From: Acidobacteriota bacterium
GTDB taxonomy: Bacteria; Acidobacteriota; Terriglobia; UBA7540
Assembly: GCA_021789565.1 (NCBI GenBank)
Contig: JAJYJL010000504.1
Location: 1 to 6,378, forward strand
DNA: 6,378 nucleotides
Direction: 5' to 3'
Made by a program: the position numbers and the translations under genes. The notes below the pieces were generated by a model, which saw only the letters and a list, made by a program, of their open reading frames with translations, ran no database searches and had not been told where the DNA came from. This document shows positions 1-5,960 of this stretch, one piece after another (positions within the stretch are counted from its first letter, which is position 1; every line of letters starts with the position of its first letter).

Positions 1-1
1 G

Positions 2-604
2 CCGCTCCACATTCAGTGGAACCCTGCCACCGAACACGTCGAAGTGGTCAACATCAGCGCGGGCCGCATGCTGGGGCTGGTCGCGCGCGCCGAAATTCTG
101 AATCTGGACGGCAGCAGGCAGTGGGAAAAATCCGCCGCGCTCGACAGCACGGAAGACAGCGCGGCGCCCTGCATTCAGATGGAGTATCCCGCCGGCTTGA
201 CGGCCGTACATTTCCTGCGCCTCCGGCTGATGCAGGCGGGCAACCTGGTTTCGGAGAACTTCTACCTGCGCGGCCTGGACGCGGAAACCTTCGGCGCCAT
301 CCGCGAATTGCCCAAGGTCGAGCTGGCGGCTTCCACACGCGCCGCGCAGCAGAAGGGCCGCTGGCTGTTGACGACGGAACTACAGAATCCGTCCGCCACA
401 CCGGCGCTGATGGTCCGATTGAAGGTTGTGCGCCACAAGACAGGCGATCGCATTCTTCCTGCCGCCTACAGCGACAATTATCTGGCCCTGATGCCGGGTG
501 AAACGGAAGGTACCCGCATCGAGCTGGCCGACGCTGATACGCGCGGCGAAAAACCACGCGTTGTAGTGGAAGGTTTTAACGTCGGGAATGTGCTGGGCAC
601 TTGA
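2..604 (+). CDS. Glycoside hydrolase family 2, C-terminal end (exo-beta-D-glucosaminidase / beta-mannosidase-like), 5' truncated by the window edge
   Basis: The open frame enters from the left edge in frame 2 and ends at TGA 602-604, giving about 200 residues; the catalytic domain lies outside the window. The visible part begins PLHIQWNPATEHVEVVN, like the entry into the C-terminal Ig-like (beta-sandwich) domains of GH2 exo-beta-D-glucosaminidases and mannosylglycoprotein endo-beta-mannosidases. A second sandwich follows, with NFYLRGLD, then ELQNPS and, most tellingly, SDNYLALMPGET, which matches the 'SDNY-x-x-LLPGE' strand of these enzymes. Such enzymes release terminal glucosamine or mannose from oligosaccharides, usually outside the cytoplasm. 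The catalytic glutamates and any signal peptide cannot be seen, so the exact substrate is unknown. The GTG at codon 15 is internal, because family-like sequence precedes it. The gene is probably unrelated in function to its neighbours. I am confident of the family and not of the specificity. Confidence 0.8.
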   Translation, partial: PLHIQWNPATEHVEVVNISAGRMLGLVARAEILNLDGSRQWEKSAALDSTEDSAAPCIQMEYPAGLTAVHFLRLRLMQAGNLVSENFYLRGLDAETFGAIRELPKVELAASTRAAQQKGRWLLTTELQNPSATPALMVRLKVVRHKTGDRILPAAYSDNYLALMPGETEGTRIELADADTRGEKPRVVVEGFNVGNVLGT

Positions 605-630
605 CGACGTTCCAAATTGAGCCAGCCCAT

Positions 631-657
631 CATTCTGATCGTAGCGAAGAATCTGCT
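631..657. repeat. Degenerate copy of a dispersed intergenic repeat (CATTCTGA..AGCGAAGAATCTGCT type)
   Basis: In the spacer between the GH2 and Rieske genes the sequence reads CATTCTGATCG then TAGCGAAGAATCTGCT. From memory it differs at two positions from a short element, CATTCTGAGCG plus AAGCGAAGAATCTGCT, that recurs between genes in many bacterial genomes. It can fold: ATTCT (632-636) pairs with AGAAT (648-652), and an inner CG/CG pair (640-641 with 645-646) closes a three-base loop. It lies within the upstream in-frame extension of the Rieske gene, which argues against that extension being coding. There is only one copy here, so its repeat nature rests on recognition and not on copies seen in this window. 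Confidence 0.5.
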
Positions 658-742
658 CTCAGTTTTGGGATGTCCTGGCCAAATCACGTCGCGCCAGGCG
701 TCTTTCTCTCGCGCGTTCGCATCTGCTAAAGTAGCCATCGAT

Positions 743-1837
743 ATGACCGAAACTTCAACAAAAGAGTCCGAAACGACATCTATCAATGACGGTCTGATGC
801 GCGGTTTCTGGTATCCTGCCCTTCGCAGCGATCGCGTCCGGGGCAGGGAATTGCGCACCGCGATGCTGCTGGGGGTTCCCCTTGTGGTCGGGCGAAATGC
901 AAAGGGCGAAGGATTTGCGTTGCGTGACGCCTGCCCGCATCGCGGCATGCCGCTTTCCGAAGGGAAATTCGACGGCACCGTTATTGAATGTCCTTACCAT
1001 GGATGGATATTTGAAGGGAAAACAGGGCAGTGCCAGGCTATTCCGTCTCTCACGGCGCGTGACAAGCTCAAAGTGGATCGCATCTTTGCCTCGAGCTTTC
1101 GGTGCGATGAGCAGGACGGCTATTTCTGGGTTTTCATTCCCGATCCCGACTATCGGGATGAGGAAGTCCCGGAAGCTCCGCACCTGCCCACCTTTAGCGA
1201 GAGCTATCGGCTGGAGCACCTGGAAGCGGAATTGCCCTGCCACGTGGACCACGGCATCATCGGCCTGATGGACCCTGCGCACGGCCCTTTTGTGCATCAG
1301 TCGTGGTGGTGGCGCAAGCGCAGCAGCATCCACGAAAAAGAGAAAATCTTTGAGCCCATCCCCAACGGTTTCAGGATCAGGGCCCATGCGCCTTCGGCCA
1401 ACAGTGCTGCCTACAAGCTGCTTGGCGTCTACGGCGAACCGATCACGACGACAATCCGGTTCGTGCTGCCTAACATGCGCTTTGAGGAAATTCACTGCGG
1501 CAAATACTGGTTCTCAAGCCGAACCACTGTCACGCCCATCACGGCCTCACGCTGCAGGATTGACGTCTGCGCGGCTTGGAACGCCTTTCGCCACGTGCCC
1601 TTCATGGCTTCCATCCTTCGGTTTTTCGGGAATATGTTTGTCGAACAGGATCGGCTGACCATGGTGAAGCAGGCAGAGGGGCTGAAACATAACCCGCCGC
1701 TGATGCTTATTGACGACGCCGACCGCCCGGCCAAGTGGTACTTTGCTTTGAAGGCCGCCTACCTGAAATCCAAACAAACCGGCCAGCCCATGGAACATCC
1801 CATCGAAGGACCTACGGCTCTGCGCTGGCGGAGTTGA
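743..1837 (+). CDS. Rieske [2Fe-2S] non-haem iron oxygenase, alpha-subunit type (PaO/ring-hydroxylating family)
   Basis: A 364-residue protein with an N-terminal Rieske domain and a C-terminal mononuclear-iron domain. The [2Fe-2S] ligands are plain: CPH at 64-66 and CPYH at 83-86 (C-x-H-x16-C-x2-H). The catalytic iron site is DPAH at 177-180 and His185 (D-x2-H-x4-H); Glu301 or Asp303 in VEQDR may supply the carboxylate ligand. The 'MDPAHGPFVH' spelling is closer to pheophorbide a oxygenase-like and stand-alone Rieske monooxygenases than to naphthalene dioxygenase. These enzymes use O2 and electrons from a separate reductase to hydroxylate or demethylate a substrate; the substrate here cannot be told, and no ferredoxin or reductase gene lies nearby. 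No signal peptide or membrane helix is evident. ATG 743 is chosen: the frame stays open back to TTG 617, but that stretch holds a repeat-like sequence and no family-like residues. ATG 797, just before RGFWYPAL, is possible. No clear ribosome binding site precedes any of these starts. It converges on the minus-strand cluster, with 44 bases between the stops. Confidence 0.88.
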   Translation: MTETSTKESETTSINDGLMRGFWYPALRSDRVRGRELRTAMLLGVPLVVGRNAKGEGFALRDACPHRGMPLSEGKFDGTVIECPYHGWIFEGKTGQCQAIPSLTARDKLKVDRIFASSFRCDEQDGYFWVFIPDPDYRDEEVPEAPHLPTFSESYRLEHLEAELPCHVDHGIIGLMDPAHGPFVHQSWWWRKRSSIHEKEKIFEPIPNGFRIRAHAPSANSAAYKLLGVYGEPITTTIRFVLPNMRFEEIHCGKYWFSSRTTVTPITASRCRIDVCAAWNAFRHVPFMASILRFFGNMFVEQDRLTMVKQAEGLKHNPPLMLIDDADRPAKWYFALKAAYLKSKQTGQPMEHPIEGPTALRWRS

Positions 1838-1881
1838 TGACTGCCCAATTATGTCTGAAGCGATGCATCAGAGGGGGGCGG

Positions 1882-2664
1882 TTACTCGCCTTGCCACCTT
1901 GGCTTGCGTTTTTCGAGGAAGGCCGCCAACCCCTCCTCAAAATCAGCAGTTTTTCGAACGCTGGCGCTGGCTTTAACGGCAAGCTCCGTTTCGCGGTCAA
2001 ATTCTTCTTCAGAAAACTTCAGCAGAAGCCGCTTAGTGTGGCTGAGGGCGACCGGGCTCATTTCAGCAAGTGACCGGGCAAGTTGTCGCGCGCGGTCCAG
2101 CAGTTTGCCGGGTTCAATTATTTCGTTAACGATCCCCATGTCCTCTGCTTCGGCAGCACCGAAGATCCGGCCCGAAAGCAGCAGGTCGCGTGCCCGCTTC
2201 TCTCCAACCTGGCGGATAACGTAAGAGGACACAAGGGCCGGAATAAACCCCACCCGGATTTCAGTGTAACCAAACTTTGCTTCCGGGACTGCCAGAGTGA
2301 AATCGCACAAGGTCGCCAGCCCGCACCCGCCCGCGATGGCCGGGCCGTTCACTGCCGCGATGGTTGGTTTGGGGAAGGCGTAAAGGTGGCGGAACAGGGT
2401 GGCAATCTTCCGTGCGTCGGCGAGAAGTTCCTCATCAGACTGCGAACGGAAATCCTTGAGCGCCTGCAAATCCATCCCGGCACAGAAAGCATTGTCCGTC
2501 CCGGTCAGTATCAGCACTCTCGCGGGACTTTTCTCAACTTCATCCAACGCTTGAAGTAATTCCGCCAACATTTCATAAGTAAGGGCATTGCGCTTTTCAG
2601 GCCGATTGAGTGCAACAACGGTGAAGCCGTCTTCGATGGCAGGTTTTAACGTGTTGTATGGCAT
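1882..2664 (-). CDS. Enoyl-CoA hydratase/isomerase (crotonase) family protein, probably 3-methylglutaconyl-CoA hydratase
   Basis: A complete crotonase-fold protein of 260 residues, the normal length. It has NRPEKRNAL near the N-terminus, the first oxyanion-hole segment AFCAGMDL (about 60-67) and the second, GPAIAGGCGLATLCDF (about 107-122). The general acid/base glutamate (rat Glu164 equivalent) is present in GYTEIRVGFIPA, at about residue 135. The other (rat Glu144) is replaced by Gly in GGCGLA. As I recall, the same Gly occurs in bacterial LiuC-type methylglutaconyl-CoA hydratases (GGGVGL), which also share the 'E-x-R-x-G-x-x-PA' stretch. The next-door HMG-CoA lyase supports this: the hydratase would make HMG-CoA and the lyase would cleave it, in cytosolic leucine breakdown. 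The start is set at ATG 2664 because AGGTGA sits five bases before it; GTG 2673, three codons upstream, has no ribosome binding site. The gap to the lyase stop is 18 bases, so co-translation is likely. A general short-chain enoyl-CoA hydratase/isomerase is the alternative. Confidence 0.85.
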   Translation of the reverse strand: MPYNTLKPAIEDGFTVVALNRPEKRNALTYEMLAELLQALDEVEKSPARVLILTGTDNAFCAGMDLQALKDFRSQSDEELLADARKIATLFRHLYAFPKPTIAAVNGPAIAGGCGLATLCDFTLAVPEAKFGYTEIRVGFIPALVSSYVIRQVGEKRARDLLLSGRIFGAAEAEDMGIVNEIIEPGKLLDRARQLARSLAEMSPVALSHTKRLLLKFSEEEFDRETELAVKASASVRKTADFEEGLAAFLEKRKPRWQGE

Positions 2665-2676
2665 TGGCCTCACCTT
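2665..2676 (-). promoter_or_regulatory. Ribosome binding site deciding the hydratase start
   Basis: Read on the minus strand, AAGGTGAGG (2676-2668) precedes ATG 2664, with AGGTGA five bases from the start codon. The alternative GTG at 2673-2671 lies inside this site, so the ATG is the better start. Confidence 0.6.
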
Positions 2677-2682
2677 GCTCGG

Positions 2683-3567
2683 CTATTCTGCGTACTGCCT
2701 GCGAATCTCCCTGGTCGCCTCGATAACAGACAACATGGCCCAGGGTTCAATGCCTGTATCCGCTCCGTGCTCGGCGAGAACCTGAACTACGATCTCGGTT
2801 GGGACATTGCCCACGTGCTCGTCGCCGGCGAAGGGGCAGGAGCCCAATCCGGTCAGGGCGGAATCAAATCGCCGGCAGCCGCCCTCATAAGCGGCCAGGA
2901 CTTTCTCTGCGGCGTCTTCCGTGCGTGCATGCAGATGGACGCCGAGTTCCATGCTCTTCGTGAAAGGCTTCAAGTCCCGGAAAAGTTCACGTGCTTCTTT
3001 AGCTGTCGACGTGCCGACAGTGTCAGCCAGAGAAACAGTCTTTACGCCACAACTTTTCAGCCACTCCAGCGTGTCTTTCACGATCTCCGGTCCCCACGGT
3101 TCGCCGAAAGGGTTTCCAAAGGCCATCGAGATATAAACCACCAGATCGCGTCCGGCCTTCTGTGTTTCGCGATGTATTTTTTCCACGAACTCGCGTGATT
3201 CGCGCAACGACATGTTCGAGTTCTGGCGGCGGAAGTTTGCGGAGATTGAGTAAGGGTATCCAATGGTTGTCACTCCTGGAGTCGCAAGGGCGCGTTCCAG
3301 TCCTTCTATATTTACAACGATGCCGATAATTTCGGGGGGCGTCCCATTCGTTACTGCCTGCAGCGTGTCCGCGAGCTTTTCCATCACCTGCTCACTGTCT
3401 GCCATCTGCGGAACCAGATTGGGCGCAACAAAGCTGACGGAATCCAAGTGCCTGAAGCCGGCCTTCAGCAATTTTGCAAGATAATCGACCTTCACTTCCG
3501 TTGAGATATTCTTTCCCAGTCCCTGCCAGGCATCCCGCGGACACTCAATGATCTTGACCTCTTCCAT
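2683..3567 (-). CDS. mvaB: Hydroxymethylglutaryl-CoA lyase family protein
   Basis: A complete 294-residue TIM-barrel lyase that should split HMG-CoA into acetyl-CoA and acetoacetate. Compared with the human enzyme, Arg41 and Asp42 are kept as Arg11-Asp12 (ECPRDAWQG), the metal-binding His233/His235 as HLH at 211-213, the loop cysteine Cys266 as Cys244 (GLGSCPF) and Asn275 as Asn254 (GNVPTE). Three things differ: 'PRDGLQ' reads PRDAWQ, the catalytic Glu72 is Asp42 (HLDSVSFV), and the cysteine loop is one residue longer. These traits recall the ECPRDA-x-QG clade known to me from Bacteroidetes genomes. FVAPN-x-VPQM and ISMAFGNPFGEPW further support the family. It lies 166 bases behind the mutase small subunit and 18 bases before the hydratase. 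Homocitrate or 2-isopropylmalate synthases share the fold, but the GLGSCPF cysteine loop favours HMG-CoA lyase. The ATG is preceded by a GGGAAAG-like site ten bases away. Confidence 0.82.
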   Translation of the reverse strand: MEEVKIIECPRDAWQGLGKNISTEVKVDYLAKLLKAGFRHLDSVSFVAPNLVPQMADSEQVMEKLADTLQAVTNGTPPEIIGIVVNIEGLERALATPGVTTIGYPYSISANFRRQNSNMSLRESREFVEKIHRETQKAGRDLVVYISMAFGNPFGEPWGPEIVKDTLEWLKSCGVKTVSLADTVGTSTAKEARELFRDLKPFTKSMELGVHLHARTEDAAEKVLAAYEGGCRRFDSALTGLGSCPFAGDEHVGNVPTEIVVQVLAEHGADTGIEPWAMLSVIEATREIRRQYAE

Positions 3568-3733
3568 GCTCTAACTTTCCCGACTTTCCGTTTGAGGTTA
3601 TTGGTATTGGGATTGACCCGTCGTTTGATTTGCCCGCGCGCTGCACGTGTTGCATCCACTCCCGCCTATTGTGGCTATCACTCGGCGGCCTTGGCAAGAA
3701 AACGATCATTCAGCGGAAGCCTGGGGAAGGGTC
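3568..3733. other. 166-base spacer within the minus-strand cluster
   Basis: This is the largest gap inside the four-gene cluster. I see no convincing ORF, hairpin with a T-run, or -35/-10 pair on the minus strand. It contains one CACGTG palindrome and short imperfect repeats (TTGGTATTGGGATT on the + strand), none significant. The lyase and hydratase may have their own promoter here, but the sequence does not show it. Confidence 0.4.
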
Positions 3734-4138
3734 TCAAGCGGCCCGCTCTATATGGCTGCGGATGAAATCCACAATTTCCTGAGTCGAAGCGCCGGGCTGG
3801 AACACTGCCGAGACGCCCACTTCCTTCAGCCTGGGAATATCTTCGTCCGGAACGATGCCGCCGACAATTACCAGCACCTCCTGCATGCCGGCCTCGTGCA
3901 GCAACTGGCAGATGCGCGGGATAATGGTGTTGTGCGCACCCGACAGAATGGAGATGCCGACGACATCAACGTCTTCCTGCAGCGCCGCATTTGCAATCTG
4001 TTCCGGAGTCTGGCGCAGGCCGGTGTAGATAACTTCCATGCCGGCGTCGCGGAGCGCGCGGGCCACTATCTTGGCCCCGCGGTCGTGCCCATCAAGACCC
4101 GGCTTTGCAACAATCACTCGAATTCTTCGGTCGACCAT
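3734..4138 (-). CDS. icmB: Adenosylcobalamin-dependent acyl-CoA mutase small subunit, B12-binding (methylmalonyl-/isobutyryl-CoA mutase type)
   Basis: A 134-residue stand-alone B12-binding domain. It begins [19 protein letters not shown], which holds the D-x-H-x-x-G motif; His18 is the expected lower ligand to cobalt. [10 protein letters not shown] (61-70) and the GG pair (93-94) complete the nucleotide-loop pocket of the Rossmann-like fold. The length matches small subunits such as Streptomyces IcmB (about 136), whereas methylmalonyl-CoA mutases with both domains on one chain exceed 700 residues. It starts 16 bases after the large-subunit stop on the same strand, with AGGA ten bases before ATG, so the two are almost surely co-expressed and form one enzyme. 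The small subunit alone does not determine substrate. I infer isobutyryl-CoA mutase because of the residues in the large subunit; the usual automatic label would be methylmalonyl-CoA mutase C-terminal domain. Confidence 0.9.
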   Translation of the reverse strand: MVDRRIRVIVAKPGLDGHDRGAKIVARALRDAGMEVIYTGLRQTPEQIANAALQEDVDVVGISILSGAHNTIIPRICQLLHEAGMQEVLVIVGGIVPDEDIPRLKEVGVSAVFQPGASTQEIVDFIRSHIERAA

Positions 4139-4154
4139 GGGTCAAACGTCCTGT

Positions 4155-5795
4155 CTATCGAAATGCCGGCTCTTCGTAAGTTCCGAAAACCTTCCTTAGC
4201 ACGTCGCACATTTCGCCCAATGTAGCATAGGCACGGACAGATTCCAGAATATATGGCATCAGGTTGCGGTCTGTTCCGGCTGCGCCGCTCAAGGCTTCGA
4301 GCGTTTCCTGGACGCGCTGGTTATTACGCTTCTTTTTTAGCGCAGCCAACTTCTCCTGCTGGCGGTGCGCGATAGCTTCGTCGATCACCAGAATATCAAC
4401 GGGCCGTTCCTCATTGGAGACGAAATCGTTGACTCCCACAATGATCTTTTCTTTTTGCTCGACCGCTCGCTGGTAGGCGTAAGCGGCTTCGTGGATCTCC
4501 TTTTGGGGGAAGCCCTTTTCAATTGCGGCGACCATGCCGCCCAAAGCGTCGATCTTGTCGAAATACTCATAGCAGGCGCGTTCGGTATCGAGCGTCAGTT
4601 TTTCGAGAAAGTAAGAGCCGGCGAGCGGATCGGCCATGCTGGCCACTCCGCTTTCGTGCGCGATCACCTGCTGCGTACGCAGGGCAACCGTTGCGGCGTG
4701 CTCGGTGGGCAGCGCCCATGCCTCGTCCAGGGAATTCGTGTGCAGCGACTGCGTTCCGCCCAGCACGCCCGCAAGCGCCTGGATGGCCGTTCGCACCACG
4801 TTGTTGTAAGGCTGCTGCGCGGTCAGCGAGCATCCCGCAGTCTGCGTATGGAAGCGGCAGAGCCACGAGCTCTGGTTCTTCGCCCCGTAACGGTTTCGCA
4901 TCACCGTGGCCCAGATCTTGCGCGCCGCGCGGAATTTGGCGATTTCCTCAAAAAGGTCGTTGTGCGAATTGAAGAAGAAACTTAGCCGCGGCGCAAAGTC
5001 ATCCACGTCCATGCCCGCACTCCGCACCCAATCAACGTACTCAATTCCGTCCCGCAGGGTGAATGCAAGCTCTTGCACGGCCGTGGAACCGGCCTCGCGG
5101 ATGTGGTAGCCGCTGATGGATATCGGGTTCCAGCGCGGCGTCTCCCGCGCGCTGAAGATGATAGAATCCACCACCAGGCGCATGGACGGTGCGGGAGGAA
5201 AGATGTACTCTTTCTGAGCGATATATTCCTTCAGGATGTCGTTCTGTATGGTGCCGGAAATGTGCTGCCGGTTGGCGCCGCTTTTCTCCGCCGCCGCCAG
5301 GTACATACCCCAGACCATGGCGGCCGGGGAATTGATGGTCATCGAAGTTGTCACTCGCTCAAGCGGCAGCCCTGCAAGCAATGTCTCCATGTCCGCGAGG
5401 GATGAGACCGCAACGCCGCACTTGCCCACTTCGCCGGCGGCCAGCGGGTGGTCCGAGTCATAGCCCATTAATGTAGGCAAGTCAAAGGCGATGGAGAGTC
5501 CCGTCTGGCCCTGTTGCAGCAGGTAGTGGAGTCTTTGGTTGGTGTCTTCCGGGCTTCCGAACCCGGAAAACTGGCGCATCGTCCAAAGCTTGCCACGGTA
5601 CATCGTCCGATGGATGCCACGTGTATAAGGGTATTCCCCGGGGTCTGCAAGGTCACGATGGTAGCTGAAATCTTTGAGACTGTCTTCCGTGTAAAGCGGC
5701 TCGACCGGCACTCCGGACAGGGTAGTGTATTCCTTTTGCCGCCCTGCCAGCGCGGCGCCGGCCTTCCGCCCGCCCGGATTGATTGTATTTGCCAT
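4155..5795 (-). CDS. icmA: Adenosylcobalamin-dependent acyl-CoA mutase large subunit: methylmalonyl-CoA mutase family, isobutyryl-CoA mutase-type active site
   Basis: A complete 546-residue catalytic TIM-barrel subunit with the B12 domain on a separate chain. Family landmarks run in order: EYPYTRGIH (54-62), [10 protein letters not shown] (71-80), [19 protein letters not shown] (99-117), TSMTINSPA (150-158), [13 protein letters not shown] (182-194), SISGYH (226-231), [15 protein letters not shown] and PYNNVVRTA. His231 matches the catalytic His244 of Propionibacterium methylmalonyl-CoA mutase. The two specificity residues are Phe76, where methylmalonyl-CoA mutase has Tyr89, and Gln194, where it has Arg207; isobutyryl-CoA mutase has Phe80 and Gln198. 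Spacings (118 and 37 residues) agree exactly. Arg207 holds the free carboxylate of methylmalonyl-CoA, so its loss points to a monocarboxylic substrate: isobutyryl-CoA to n-butyryl-CoA by radical carbon-skeleton rearrangement. It is the first gene of the minus-strand cluster, behind a promoter-like site. The ribosome binding site is weak. The MeaB-type G-protein chaperone usually needed is not in the window. Confidence 0.93.
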   Translation of the reverse strand: MANTINPGGRKAGAALAGRQKEYTTLSGVPVEPLYTEDSLKDFSYHRDLADPGEYPYTRGIHRTMYRGKLWTMRQFSGFGSPEDTNQRLHYLLQQGQTGLSIAFDLPTLMGYDSDHPLAAGEVGKCGVAVSSLADMETLLAGLPLERVTTSMTINSPAAMVWGMYLAAAEKSGANRQHISGTIQNDILKEYIAQKEYIFPPAPSMRLVVDSIIFSARETPRWNPISISGYHIREAGSTAVQELAFTLRDGIEYVDWVRSAGMDVDDFAPRLSFFFNSHNDLFEEIAKFRAARKIWATVMRNRYGAKNQSSWLCRFHTQTAGCSLTAQQPYNNVVRTAIQALAGVLGGTQSLHTNSLDEAWALPTEHAATVALRTQQVIAHESGVASMADPLAGSYFLEKLTLDTERACYEYFDKIDALGGMVAAIEKGFPQKEIHEAAYAYQRAVEQKEKIIVGVNDFVSNEERPVDILVIDEAIAHRQQEKLAALKKKRNNQRVQETLEALSGAAGTDRNLMPYILESVRAYATLGEMCDVLRKVFGTYEEPAFR

Positions 5796-5822
5796 TGCCG
5801 CAGGCCGCCACTTTCTGGCCCT

Positions 5823-5852
5823 ATCTTATTCTGGCGGTAAACCCGAAGTCAA
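5823..5852 (-). promoter_or_regulatory. Candidate sigma70-type promoter for the mutase cluster
   Basis: On the minus strand, TTGACT (5852-5847, five of six matches to the -35 consensus) is followed after 18 bases by TAAGAT (5828-5823, four of six matches to the -10 consensus). Transcription would begin around 5816, leaving a leader of about 20 bases before ATG 5795. The position, directly upstream of the first gene, fits; the -10 is only moderate. Confidence 0.4.
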
Positions 5853-5871
5853 ACCAGCGTTCACAGTATGC

Positions 5872-5907
5872 GGTCGATCCGCAGTCGCTGAATTTATGCG
5901 GATCACC
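5872..5907. promoter_or_regulatory. Inverted repeat upstream of the mutase promoter (possible operator)
   Basis: GATCCGCA (5876-5883) and TGCGGATC (5897-5904) form a perfect 8-bp inverted repeat around a 13-base centre. Beyond it, GGT (5872-5874) pairs with ACC (5905-5907) if C5875 is bulged, giving 11 pairs. Its near edge is about 20 bases upstream of the -35 element on the minus strand, a usual place for a regulator site. It lacks a T-run on either strand, so it is unlikely to be a terminator for the membrane-protein gene. No regulator gene is in the window. Confidence 0.45.
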
Positions 5908-5960
5908 TCAGCAGTTTTTGAAGAGGAGTCTGAAAAGATCGACGGTCCCCGGGCACAGCG

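Noticed and set aside
674..698. CCTGGC / GCCAGG hairpin as a terminator for the GH2 gene
   Set aside because: Only 6 pairs with a 13-base loop, followed by TCTTTCTCTC and not a T-run; too weak.
727..732. TAAAGT as a -10 element for the Rieske gene
   Set aside because: No acceptable -35 at 16-18 bases upstream, and it sits too close to ATG 743 to leave a usual leader.
617..742. N-terminal extension of the Rieske gene from TTG 617 (42 extra residues)
   Set aside because: It overlaps the repeat-like element at 631-657 and has neither family-like sequence nor a ribosome binding site; it reads as a chance open frame.
478..978. Reverse-strand ORF of 166 codons across the GH2 end, the spacer and the Rieske start
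   Set aside because: It lies antisense to two well-supported genes and has no recognisable domain; the protein-like SRFFATIRMM stretch comes from the repeat-like element.
1838..1881. Bidirectional terminator between the converging Rieske and hydratase genes
   Set aside because: Only a 5-bp TCTGA/TCAGA stem with a 9-base loop and a GATGCATC palindrome; no T-run on either strand.
2683..3567. 2-Isopropylmalate or homocitrate synthase for the lyase gene
   Set aside because: The fold is shared, but the length of 294 residues and the GLGSCPF loop cysteine followed by GN-x-x-TE are typical of HMG-CoA lyase.
4365..4985. Plus-strand ORF of 206 codons inside the mutase
   Set aside because: It is antisense to the fully conserved mutase coding sequence and is explained by GC-rich codon bias; the same holds for the other long frames opposite 1882-5795.
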